A DNA stretch of 16,823 nucleotides, taken from positions 1 to 16,823 of the forward strand of contig RBNI01003028.1 in NCBI GenBank assembly GCA_003990745.1, read 5' to 3'. Each line of letters begins with the position of its first letter. The stretch's first letter is position 1. A program made the translations under genes and the position numbers. Source of the DNA: Jimgerdemannia flammicorona. Its lineage: Eukaryota > Mucoromycota > Endogonomycetes > Endogonales > Endogonaceae. This document shows positions 1 through 8,510 of this stretch, in pieces. Under the pieces are notes generated by a model that was not told the origin of the DNA, did no database searches, and was given only the letters and a program-made list of their open reading frames with translations.

Positions 1-162
1 TTTGACCAGTCGTTCTTTCAATTTTGGTCAATTTCAGGTGTGGCGTGGCGTGCGTAGTTTAAATCGAAGGTCCATATTTGAACACTCCGTTTGCGATCGC
101 CCCAGCTGCGCGCGCTCCGCCCTTCGGTTCGAATCGGGTCTTGACCCGATGTTTCGGTCGGA
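1..162. other. Unassigned left-edge DNA
   Basis: No gene is supported. A 7-bp inverted repeat (TTGACCA at 2-8, TGGTCAA at 25-31) lies at the very edge. The minus-strand reading frame over 18-203 is only the minisatellite and its flank read through, and has no recognisable domain. The stretch is moderately GC-rich and CpG-containing, unlike the decayed repeats at the right end of the window. Confidence 0.4.
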
Positions 163-371
163 CGATCTAACGATCTAGCGATCCAACGATCCAACGATTC
201 CAACGATCATCCGACGAATCCAACGATCCAAAAATCCAACGATCCAACGACCCAACGATTTCAACGATCATCCGACGAATCCAACGATCCAAAAATCCAA
301 CGATCCAACGACCCAACGATTTCAACGATCATCCGACGAATCCAACGATCCAAAAATCCAACGATCCAACG
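163..371. repeat. 61-bp minisatellite built from CAACGATC-type subrepeats
   Basis: The motif CAACGATCAT recurs at 201, 262 and 323, an exact 61-bp period. The unit contains several short variants of (T)CCAACGAT and one TCCGACGAATCC. About three near-identical units are present. The left flank (163-200) holds degenerate copies (CGATCTAACGATCTAGCGATCC), which suggests that the long unit grew out of an 8-10-nt ancestor. Copies are nearly identical, so the array was homogenised recently or is slipping now. There are no unique spacers, so it is not a CRISPR array. Confidence 0.9.
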
Positions 372-484
372 AGCCGTAGACAAGTCACTGAGATGTGACG
401 TTGGATCGGGACTGATTGGTTGATTGCGGCATTAAGGTGCTAAGATGTACAGTGTCGAGAAGTATCTAGCGAGAGGTTTCAAGG

Positions 485-519
<35 letters not shown>
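485..519. repeat. Poly(A) run of 35 nt
   Basis: An uninterrupted run of 35 A lies between CAAGG and CTCAAAG. It may be simple slippage or the tail of an old retroposed copy inserted on the plus strand. I looked for a target-site duplication (the sequence after the run repeated upstream) and did not see one. Nothing upstream resembles the 3' end of the LINE at the right side of the window. Confidence 0.9.
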
Positions 520-522
<3 letters not shown>

Positions 523-1108
523 AAAGTTGAATATCACCTTTCGATTTTATTTTATTTTAGAATTTTTAAATCAAAACAGATACCAAGTCGAATAATGAAT
601 CGATTAATCTTTAATATTATTACTACATACAGTTTGATGTCCAGACTCAAAAATAGAGTTTATCTATCACCTCAATAATTTTATTTGTTAAGATTTGTTA
701 TATCTTTTTCAGTAGATAATGAGACTATTAGGCTGGTAGTTCTATACACTCGGTCATGAAAGTATTGTAGGTTGTCAATTTTGGTAGCCAAAAACATTAG
801 AGGTTCTTTAAGTAAAATGATTCAAAAGGATTTTAAAGTTTTTGAAAGTCAGGTTTGCGTTCACATATATCTTGAGATTTGACACTAGTGGAGTTTATTG
901 GGGGCTAGCTATTGACTAGGATTGAGATGGGCCTATATCCGATGGCTAAACGAGGTTGTTTATACCCAGTTCACTTCACTACCATTTCTGGGAACTAGGA
1001 ATTAGCAGGCTGCTAATGCGATCGAGAAATTTGATCTCCGCGAGAGTAAATTGCACGACTGGCGACTCCGTGTCACCGAGGACGACCCTCTGGGTGAGGG
1101 ACTTGTTT

Positions 1109-1135
1109 CCATTTTCAGCATCGTGTTGAAAATGG
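1109..1135. repeat. Perfect 9-bp inverted repeat (hairpin)
   Basis: CCATTTTCA at 1109-1117 pairs exactly with TGAAAATGG at 1127-1135 around a 9-nt loop. The right arm contains the ATG of a 61-codon frame (1132-1317) that has no other support as a gene. The function is unknown, and an isolated hairpin of this size can occur by chance. Confidence 0.6.
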
Positions 1136-1289
1136 CATCGTCAGCAGGAGTCGATCTCCGGACATCAGACCGGGGGGGATCAGATACGAATTTGAATAAT
1201 GTTGCAAAAGCGCTAAATCCCTCGAAACAATCTGAACTTCACCCACGGCTACGAGCTGCGGCGAAAGTGATTTCCCACCGAATTTTCGG

Positions 1290-1309
1290 AACTGGGAAAT
1301 TTACCAGTT
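1290..1309. repeat. 20-nt near-perfect palindrome
   Basis: AACTGG and CCAGTT flank G-AAATTT-A, giving a 20-nt dyad with one mismatch pair and no loop. It could be a dimeric binding site or chance. There is no adjacent gene to attach it to. Confidence 0.5.
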
Positions 1310-2463
1310 TTCTGTAACGCCGAGCTGCGCCAAATATGTATATGTTTGTCGGAACTTCTCTTTTGGTCAATATTTGCTGACCTAACCGCTAACCGTGTAG
1401 TAAGCGTGATCGGTAAACTACTGCCCAGCAACATTGACGCCACATCCATCTGGCTCCTCAGGTCCCGAGTGTCGTTTTTGCACCTGCCCCAGAATGTTTA
1501 AACAGTAAACGGGTAGTAAAACCTAGAGTCGTTTTTATTCTCTGTGCGTAACCCCCCTACGCCCTTGGTCAGCCTCGGAAACGGTTGTGCCGATCCATTG
1601 ACAACATGACTCATATTTAACTTTTTTGCTGCATGCTAGGGGGTGGGGGTTTAAGAGCGTAAGCAAAGATGTGTTTGCGATTAGATTACCGGCATTATAT
1701 ATTACAAGAGATAAAAGCCACATTGCCTTAGAACAACGTCCACAGCAAGTTTCTCATGCTGTGCCCTCTCACCGGGTCACACAAATCGATCTGAACCCTG
1801 CACGGTTACCTGGTGATCGCCGTTCTTTGGGGGCAAACATCCGGCGGTGTGCGACGATTCTCGCCAGCGAGCTTACCAAACAATGCCGAATCTGGCGTCC
1901 CGAGGAGCTGGCAGCTGCCCCAAGGACCTGGCACGGCTTTGTGTGGGATTGGTGTTCCTATGCGCCCCAAGTGTTGTTATTATTTCTTGCTATTATCAGC
2001 GAAAATCGAGTTTTCGGGAGTCACCCGTGCGTTTTGTTTGAAGAAAAACAGACGCATAAGCCGAGTTAACCGAGGTCCGAACCACCAGCACTGGGAAAAG
2101 GTCCGATTCACACCATCACGCCTGTGGAATGCTTCCAAATTCCACCACCCCCTATGCGTGCTTTGGGTCGTCAACAACAACCTTATTAAGGAAATCAAGA
2201 TTGGGTAATATTAGTCGTAATTCAATTTTCTGAAACCAATTTACATGGAATAATGGCTTCACATCACAGCTATTTATGTACGTCCAATTGCAACATAAAT
2301 TTTTTGAGACAAACATATTTCATTCGCACATGGAAAACATATTGATTTTATTTATTTTGGAGTTGGATGTTTTGGTGAAAATTGGGCGAATAAAAAAGTG
2401 CGGAACTGACATATTCTATCTGACAAGACAGATAACGGACCTCCAAAGTACGCTTACAAAATT

Positions 2464-2518
2464 GTACTGAATAACATATATGGTTTCTATCTATTTAAAA
2501 TGGAATAGATAGTAGTAC
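2464..2518. repeat. Nested inverted repeat downstream of the F-box gene
   Basis: CTATCTATT (2487-2495) pairs perfectly with AATAGATAG (2504-2512) around an 8-nt loop. Outside it, GTACT (2464-2468) pairs with AGTAC (2514-2518). The element sits in AT-rich DNA about 120-170 nt beyond the stop codon of the minus-strand F-box gene, so it could form in that transcript's 3' UTR, or be the remnant of a very small inverted-repeat element. Confidence 0.5.
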
Positions 2519-2636
2519 CGGCATATATTTTATATCCGAAATCGAAAAAAAAAAAAAACGAAAAAGCATGCGATACGTTGCGTATCATGACATATGTTGT
2601 CTTTTGCCAGACAAGGATATGGCTAGACATAGAAAA

Positions 2637-3980
2637 TCAATATTTTATCTCGGTCTTCTCCGGCATATCGGAGCGTCGGACCTCCTGTCGCGAGTAATAT
2701 GCACCAGACTTTTCCAATCCGGTACAACTGCGGCATCGCAAAATTCTCACCGAATCTGATTCAGCCACAACACACCTCTGACAAACGTTATTCCCACACT
2801 GATCGCAGGCGGCCCACCTGACACAATCGGCGCAGGCGTTCGATCCGCACTCGGCACACCGCCGGAGCCTGAACGTGCATTCATTGTGACCCTCACACAT
2901 ATGACGCCCGCAACGTACGCACGCACACTGAGAGGCGCAGGCCGGACAGATACGCAGGAGCTGGCGGCAGCCATGGCAACGTGGTAAGGTATTCTTAACG
3001 AACACCTGGCAGCGCTCGCAAAGGCGGCTGCGGCATCCCTGGGACGAGGGAACCAACGGTAATGCGGAAGGAGAATTGGGGCCCCGGCAGAGTTGATTTT
3101 GCGTGCACGCATCGCACAGACTGGATTCGTTGGGTGTACCCGAGCAAATCCAGCACGGGTACTGCGATTCATCGTTTCGGAAACTTTCGGCGCCGCACAT
3201 CATGCAGGTTTGCCTGTGGAAATCGACGGGGCATGTGTCCATACCTCGTGCGAGATCGTAACCGGAGAGGTACGCAATAAGCACCCTAAGCTTCTTCAGG
3301 TAATGGACGGTACTGCCATCGGGCACGTGGGACATAATCCGGATACTTGTCAGTCGTGGGAGGGGCGGATCGTCGAGTTGGGTGGGCAGACCGTAATGTT
3401 CGAAATAACTGACGAACGAATCCATATCGGTTCTGAGAAAGCGATCATGGAAGTGATGGGTTTGGTTGAAAAAGTCAAGGTGGTTGTCACTATATTCCTT
3501 GAAGGTTGGCGGCATGTTGTCGAACTTTTGATGGTAGCCGAGCGTGAGGGAGAAAATTTTGAGATGCATTGCGAAACGGGCGACTGGTTGCTCGTGGGGC
3601 AGGAGGAATGGGTCGAAGTGAAACGACAAATCCAAATGCTCTACGCTATGACCGAAATGGTCAAGGAGCAAAAGAACTCCCTGCTCCGATACGGCGACTC
3701 CATCTAGTCTCAGTTCTTTGACCGCGTCACATCTTGTAATTCTGCGTACTAGGGTGGCGACGACGGCATCGTTAATTTTTGGATCACCCTTGGGGAACAA
3801 AATATTTCTCCAAAGGTTGGGAGAGTTGTATGTAAGGTGATTGAGCTGTTTGCAAGTGGAGCTGAGGTTTACTCTAGCCCGCAGAGGCAAGTACGACATA
3901 ACCTGTATCAATGTCTCTGCAGAGAGCGATCGTAGGGAAGGATTTGTAGGTGGGCCCATGGGAAATAAATCAAGGGACAT
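2637..3980 (-). CDS. F-box protein with cysteine-rich multi-CxxC C-terminal domain
   Basis: An intact 447-codon frame from ATG (3980-3978) to TGA (2639-2637), with no intron needed. Residues about 16-60 form an F-box (SLSAETLIQVMSYLPL, then STCKQLNHL and LWRNI), the segment that binds Skp1 in SCF ubiquitin ligases. Residues about 85-120 look like leucine-rich repeat or amphipathic substrate-side structure (KELRLDG, EHLDLSF). From residue 259 to 419 the protein is packed with cysteine: CMMC, CWIC, CDAC, CERC, CHGC, CPAC, CVRC, CAEC, CADC, CDQC, CQRC and CRSC, twelve CxxC pairs plus extra Cys and His, consistent with several zinc-binding ribbons or RING-like folds. By analogy it would recruit a substrate to an SCF complex, with the zinc region as the recognition module. 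The substrate cannot be told. Codon use is normal, CpG is abundant and there are no stops, so it is under coding constraint, unlike the LINE. The 204-codon plus-strand frame over 3093-3707 is its shadow. Confidence 0.9.
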   Translation of the reverse strand: MSLDLFPMGPPTNPSLRSLSAETLIQVMSYLPLRARVNLSSTCKQLNHLTYNSPNLWRNILFPKGDPKINDAVVATLVRRITRCDAVKELRLDGVAVSEQGVLLLLDHFGHSVEHLDLSFHFDPFLLPHEQPVARFAMHLKIFSLTLGYHQKFDNMPPTFKEYSDNHLDFFNQTHHFHDRFLRTDMDSFVSYFEHYGLPTQLDDPPLPRLTSIRIMSHVPDGSTVHYLKKLRVLIAYLSGYDLARGMDTCPVDFHRQTCMMCGAESFRNDESQYPCWICSGTPNESSLCDACTQNQLCRGPNSPSALPLVPSSQGCRSRLCERCQVFVKNTLPRCHGCRQLLRICPACASQCACVRCGRHMCEGHNECTFRLRRCAECGSNACADCVRWAACDQCGNNVCQRCVVAESDSVRILRCRSCTGLEKSGAYYSRQEVRRSDMPEKTEIKY

Positions 3981-4004
3981 AACAATAAGTCTTGCAACGG
4001 CGGC

Positions 4005-4012
4005 TATTTATA
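4005..4012 (-). promoter_or_regulatory. Candidate TATA box for the F-box gene
   Basis: The minus strand reads TATAAATA here, 25 nt upstream of the F-box start codon. That is close for a TATA element and would imply a very short leader, or use of the second in-frame ATG (codon 8, 3959-3957). The match may also be chance in this AT-rich patch. Confidence 0.3.
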
Positions 4013-4440
4013 AGCTATGTGCATCGTTTGGAGCGCTATTTCTATGGATGTTAGAGTTTATTTGGGTGCTGAGTGACGATCCCCAGTGTGGCAACTCGCT
4101 AAACAAGGCTTCTTTGTTGATAATTTTTGAATTTTTGACCAATTTGGGGTGGATCGCCGATTATTTGGTTATTCAATTTTGTTGTCGCCAGAGCGATGAG
4201 ATGTCGATCTTTTAGATAAGAAACTGTCAAGCGACGTGCATCCTGGCGTATTACTGATGGATTGTAAGATCAAGACATCAAGGTAAGAATAGGCAAGCAG
4301 ATCGGTGGTGGGAGGCCGACGACACGGCGTTTTTATGTTACAAGTGGGAAATTATATGACATTTATGGAATCCGAACAAGGCAGAGATCTACATTGCGAA
4401 AATCTAAATTGGATTGCATCGTGCGTCCATGTAGATTACG
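4013..4440. other. Unassigned upstream region
   Basis: No gene or repeat recognised. It probably includes the remaining promoter of the minus-strand F-box gene. The plus-strand frame over 3841-4215 mostly overlaps the F-box coding end and has no domain. Confidence 0.4.
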
Positions 4441-4884
4441 ATGTGGTGCGCGATCTTGTTCAATAAGGTACCCCCGACCTTGCGCGAGACCTTCGAGAAG
4501 AATTTCAGCGATTGGCGCAAACTCCAAATTCAGGGTCGCTTTCACACCACAGACCAAAAGAACGCCACACAAATGTATATCTCCCCAAAGGCCTCCGCTC
4601 CCCGACCCCGATGCAAAGTTCTGCGGCATTATTTGAAGGCTTCGCGCCGCGCCATCTCCCTGTGTCACCAATGCTGGGGGTCTGGGGCGGCTGGGGGCAA
4701 AATATTATCTAAGCAATCCGAGCATCCGGATTACACATGGTATCACGGCCACCTGGCATACACGCATATTGTAATCCAAACGATAGGGAGGAAAAAGGGA
4801 GTGGCTTCAGGGGTTCTGGAACGCAGAGCTTGTTGCAGAGGATCGCCTTGTACCCTGGAGGTTGTCCAAATGAGTGTAGAATAG
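4441..4884 (+). CDS. Doubtful coding stretch, unrecognised
   Basis: An open frame from ATG at 4441 (147 codons). I do not recognise the protein. The case for coding is the first 70-80 codons: third positions are dominated by G or C (TGC GCG ATC TTG TTC, then CCC CCG ACC TTG CGC GAG ACC TTC GAG AAG) and the peptide is well mixed, with TFEKNFSDWRKLQ and QKNATQMYISPKA. From about 4660 the bias disappears and the sequence becomes Gly- and Cys-rich low-quality translation, so only about 4441-4660 may be real, as an exon or a gene fragment. Competing frames on both strands overlap it, including a 102-codon minus-strand frame (4363-4671). No start context, splice partner or domain confirms it. Confidence 0.22.
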   Translation: MWCAILFNKVPPTLRETFEKNFSDWRKLQIQGRFHTTDQKNATQMYISPKASAPRPRCKVLRHYLKASRRAISLCHQCWGSGAAGGKILSKQSEHPDYTWYHGHLAYTHIVIQTIGRKKGVASGVLERRACCRGSPCTLEVVQMSVE

Positions 4885-5959
4885 GAAGCATAAGCTTACA
4901 TAGCAATATTCTGTCACGCGTTCCTATGGGAATGGCAACGTGGAGAAAGGAAAAACTGGCATTCAACAATGCTACTACCACCACCACTGGTCCAGTTTCT
5001 CCACAACCACAGACAGGGTTCAACACGTTCCATGGTGGACCCGGTTTCTGAAATCTCCCTCTTGGCGGGTTCTCCGTTTCACCTCCACGAGTTTACTCAT
5101 TTCGCGCCTAGGCGCCAGCCATTAACGGGGTAGGCCTGTTCACACGACGGGACATTTACGGGAAGTCGGGCTTGGGCACAAAGAATCATTGGAATGGTAA
5201 ACACTACTGCGACGATTAGCATGGCCAATAAGTTAGGCCGCGATTGGCGAATATACAAGCGTTCCTATTACGGCAATTTTAATCATTAATACGTTTATAA
5301 TACCTCATTCATAATATTTCAATATCGAATGAGCCACACAGAGGCTCCCTCTAAGGTGCATGTTAAGTGTGCTGAAGATGGCACTCTGTGACGAGGTGTT
5401 GGTTGCCGCACTATTTAAGTGAAACAGAACCAACCAGGTATCAAATCGGCAGCTTGTGCATTTCATTCAGAACCAGTTCCTCGGGCGAATACGCGATTGA
5501 ATTCGCTTCTTACACTATCTTTTGAATATCTCTTAATTCCTTTCTCCGACTAAGAACGAACCAAACGCGTTGTTGCGCAACAGTCCCGTCGCCTTGTGAC
5601 TCGGTCCGGACTCAGGCATTTAAGACTAGATACCGAGTTCATCTGAGAAAACTAGAGTCACGAACACAGTAATGTACGCGGGTGAATCCCTTATTTTTGT
5701 CTGGGTTCCGTTGCTTTACTTTGGCAGCTGGCCAGTGGTCCTACCTTTTCGATTGCATGTCTCTTGAACGATTTTTAGAGACAATCGGTCGATAGACAAT
5801 CTAAAAGGCAGTATGAGTTGCTCGTTAAAAGGCTAACAAGCCATAACAAAGAGAATAGAGTGTGGGAATATCAAGAACCCATGTCCACTTATAACGCGCG
5901 TCAATCGTTACGGGAAATAATATACCGAATTTGCGTATGTACCATGCCTTCTATTATCA
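4885..5959. other. Non-coding stretch, nothing recognised
   Basis: No frame with domain or codon support. It holds a short CCA-rich run near 4975-4990 and two small inverted repeats: GTTGGTT (5398-5404) with AACCAAC (5428-5434), and ACTCGGT (5599-5605) with ACCGAGT (5632-5638). All are short enough to be chance. CpG is present throughout, so this is not decayed repeat DNA of the kind seen at 9756-11045. Confidence 0.4.
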
Positions 5960-6270
5960 CATCCGTACATCCCTCCAACAACCCAAAAGTTCCCAGATGA
6001 TGTCCCCCCGCCCAATACGATCTCATATGGTCTCGCCGGCAATATGGTCTCCCGACACGATTCCATTCTCCTTCACGAATCCGCGCTCCGCTTCTCCATC
6101 CCACTTCCTTTTTTCCCCGCGACCAGCATCCTCCTTTCCGCTGTTTCCTCCTCTAACGTAATTGTCTCCGTGCTTTCTCTTACAGCGCGCTCTCTAGCAC
6201 CGTGATTGCTTTCTCCCTTCACCTTCATCTCCATCCTTCTTCCCCGATACATCAGGCACTGTCACGTGGG
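5960..6270 (+). promoter_or_regulatory. Promoter-like pyrimidine tract with CACGTG
   Basis: The plus strand is strongly C+T-rich, in runs typical of fungal promoters just upstream of transcription starts, and ends near a CACGTG palindrome (6263-6268), the core bound by bHLH factors. It is followed by a short ATG frame whose fifth codon runs into GTAAGA (around 6299), a possible 5' splice site. I could not find a convincing downstream exon; the frame from ATG 6364 (65 codons, Trp- and Lys-rich) is the only candidate. It could instead be a plain pyrimidine tract. Confidence 0.25.
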
Positions 6271-7615
6271 TACCGTCGGCGGGAAATGCGAGTCCTTGAG
6301 TAAGATGTAGGCGATGCCCTGTGCGACCACTTGAGTACGAATTGATTCTGTTTGTCGAAGGCGATGTGGTGGGACGACGGCAGAAAAGTTATCCGAAGCT
6401 GGGGCCTCACGCTTAAAGAAACCCAGACGGGTGGATGGAGGAAAAGGAAATGGTGGATAGCTGAGACCGAGGAGACGAGTATGGGACGTTTGGTATGGTG
6501 CAGGGAGACGATATCTGCGTTTTTTTTTGCTCCAAAGGAGGTTCCGAGGTCATCGTAATCGTGGCGTATTGGCTAAATGCCAAGAATAATGATGGTTGGG
6601 TTTGAAGCGAGCTCGAACAAAGAAATATCTAAAACCCAAGGGAAGGGTGCGAATGTGGGAATATAATGCCAAAAAAAGTTCTCCAGATGTTATGAACGGA
6701 AAGATGCTCAAAATGGAGTGAAATAGTTATTATATACATGACATTTTCAATACGGAGGATTCTGCATTTACCGCGCATCACCCGCCCGCCCCACGACTCT
6801 CATGAGATTCTGTTGGCTGTTATAATTTTGGTCACGATTCTTTTCATGCAACTCCATCATCGGCTCGCATCTCGTCCTGTGCGAAACTAAATCCCCAGAA
6901 CCGCAGCGAGATAAGCCATCGAGAAGTTACCTGTTTAGTCCGATCCCTATTGCTCAGATCGGCGTAGTGGTGGGCGCACAGTCCGCGTGGCCGCGTGGCT
7001 GCGCCCGTGAGAAATTGGCAGTCCCGGCTCGATTCTCGCGCCAGGTCTCCAAAGGTTCCGAGCGGGGGTTGTGCGTCGGCGCCGCGCCCGCAGCTGCGTC
7101 GATCTGGAAGAGGAGTCTTCACATGTGAAAGAAGGGGGCCTACCTGGAACGATTGTTTGTTGTGTGTGGGCGTTCGTCGCGTCGAAATGTGGACGTGGCC
7201 CGTTGCACAGTATGTTCATACAATACGCCACACCTGGGGATCGGTCGTTGTTGTGTTCGCGGGAAACGGATTTCCATCTCCGCAACTCCCCATATCACAC
7301 AACAAAGAGACGGCCTCTGTTTGAGTCGTTCCCGCTGACAAAGGCTACTCGGACCGTCAGCAGACCCCGAATTGTATTATTCCATTGTCCAGAAGCCAGA
7401 TGGAAGCCTCAGAAGATGTGATTTCCAAAACAGACGGAACAGAACATACGATTGCTGACCAACTGCCATGGAGGTCCCCTCCGCGACCAAATAGGCCGGT
7501 AAGTAAAACCGGTAGGTAAATATAGTATCGTAGTCCGCTGATCATAATTGCCGTGACAGTGGTTCCGAAACGGATTTCGGGCAAATGACAAAGGTCATAC
7601 TGGTGCTATGAGGCC
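6271..7615. other. Unassigned region, no supported gene
   Basis: Several frames of 60-116 codons overlap on both strands (for example 6947-7285 minus, 6995-7324 and 7071-7421 plus), but they contradict each other and contain no recognisable domain. Part of it (6940-7140) is GC- and CpG-rich. A multi-exon gene with short exons cannot be excluded by eye. Confidence 0.35.
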
Positions 7616-7649
7616 TACTGATAATCCTTTAACATCCAAAGGATCAGTA
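7616..7649. repeat. 12-bp inverted repeat with a 3-nt bulge
   Basis: TACTGA-taa-TCCTTT (7616-7630) pairs with AAAGGATCAGTA (7638-7649) around a 7-nt loop (AACATCC). This is the longest hairpin I found in the window. It sits about 220 nt beyond the stop of the minus-strand gene at 7872-8324, so it could fold in that gene's transcript or act as a dyad site. No poly-T tract or other signal tells which. Confidence 0.6.
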
Positions 7650-7871
7650 CAAAAGTAGAAGGCAAAATCCAACCTCACTGAAAACATTACGCGACCTACA
7701 TGTTTAACGGTATTTGTTCAAATAAGGCAATTAAGTAAGCATATTACAGTCGATTGTACCCCAATTACGCTTGTCTAAGCATGCAAGAGTCGGTCCCCGA
7801 TAGTTCTGTGCAATGATCTATCGTTCTCTGAAAAACTAACGAAATAAACCCACACAGAGCCTTCGCTCGAA

Positions 7872-8324
7872 TCACAGCCACCATGGTTTCTCCGTGATTG
7901 TCGCACTCCTTGGGTCCCAAGACAAACATTCCACTATCTCCATGCCCGACTCATCCTCCGTCTCCTCGTCCACATTCACGTTCACATCCTCATACTTATC
8001 CACATCTACATCCATCATTTTCTCGTCCCCATCTTTCGGTCTCTCTGAGTTCCTCCCCTTTTTCGCCTCAAAGGATTTGACATATACCTTCCTGTTCCCC
8101 TCATTCTGCCTCAGCCACCCGTCACGGGGGTATACGATGACGACGCCCGCGAAGTGCGAATCCTGGACCTGGATTCCACCGTCGCGGCCACGGTCCTTGA
8201 TAAAACAGCGCTCGATGGCAGACTGGTTCATCGGGTCGAAGGGCGTCCAGCCCGTGCTACGGTCTAGGGTAGACAATGTGGCGGGGTAGGTAGGACGGAA
8301 GTGCCAGACGTAGGTGGTGGCCAT
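7872..8324 (-). CDS. Small protein with possible WWE-like domain and acidic tail
   Basis: A 150-codon frame from ATG (8324-8322) to TGA (7874-7872). The frame stays open upstream to 8513 but has no ATG there. ATG 8324 fits best: it follows a pyrimidine-rich tract and CCACAGT, and is followed by GCC ACC ACC. Residues about 5-86 have the pattern of a WWE-type fold: W7 in YVWHFR, then GWTPFD and SAIERCF, then a strand pair ending GWLRQNEGNRKVYV. WWE domains bind poly(ADP-ribose) or occur in ubiquitin-pathway proteins. The match is by eye and may be only a similar beta-sheet. Residues about 99-130 are acidic and low-complexity (MMDVDVD, NVNVDEETEDE), and the C-terminus ends PWWL. It lies on the same strand as the F-box gene but almost 4 kb away, so no link is implied. 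I do not recognise a gene name. Confidence 0.6.
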   Translation of the reverse strand: MATTYVWHFRPTYPATLSTLDRSTGWTPFDPMNQSAIERCFIKDRGRDGGIQVQDSHFAGVVIVYPRDGWLRQNEGNRKVYVKSFEAKKGRNSERPKDGDEKMMDVDVDKYEDVNVNVDEETEDESGMEIVECLSWDPRSATITEKPWWL

Positions 8325-8510
8325 ACTGTGGTCGAGAGTATGGACGGTAAGGCGAGGCAGCGACGGGGCGGACTTAGAGAGAAGAAGGGGCGGATTCAGA
8401 GGGCAAATAAATGGGCGTTGTCGGAGAGCTGTTGCTTGTTTTTGGAAGTTCGGGCGAGGGTTAATGGTAAATAGAAGGGTTGTGGTGGTAGAAACAATCT
8501 GAAGCGTAGA
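8325..8510 (-). promoter_or_regulatory. Pyrimidine-rich leader/promoter of the 7872-8324 gene
   Basis: Read on the minus strand, the 190 nt before the ATG are C+T-rich with few G (runs such as CCCCTTCTTCTCTC) and then turn to a CA-rich segment next to the ATG. This arrangement is common in core promoters of filamentous fungi. No TATA element is obvious. Confidence 0.45.

Larger units (their letters stand above)
520..2636. other. Non-coding stretch, no convincing gene
   Basis: This is moderately AT-rich DNA, most so at 520-900 and 2200-2570. Frames of up to 147 codons exist (1626-2069), but they lack recognisable domains and have no consistent third-position bias, and several open only at TTG or GTG. 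Three inverted repeats stand out (1109-1135, 1290-1309, 2464-2518), listed separately. A 14-nt A run lies at 2545-2558, just beyond the stop of the F-box gene on the opposite strand. No tRNA, LTR or transposase was recognised. Confidence 0.5.

Noticed and set aside
122..140. tRNA-like B-box (GGTTCGAATC at 126-135)
   Set aside because: The flanking five bases do not pair as a T-stem and no A-box, anticodon arm or acceptor stem could be placed upstream.
163..371. Possible CRISPR array
   Set aside because: Repeats are directly tandem with a 61-bp period and no unique spacers, in a eukaryotic context.
1626..2069. 147-codon plus-strand frame
   Set aside because: No recognisable domain, overlapping open frames in the two other plus frames, and no codon bias; long open frames are expected by chance in DNA of this composition.
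3093..3707. 204-codon plus-strand frame
   Set aside because: Lies wholly antisense to the F-box coding sequence, which has clear domains; this frame has none.
4709..5026. 105-codon minus-strand frame with a hydrophobic segment
   Set aside because: Overlaps a plus-strand frame of equal length, has no domain, and its hydrophobic run (VVVVVALL) comes from the CCA/ACC repeat on the other strand.
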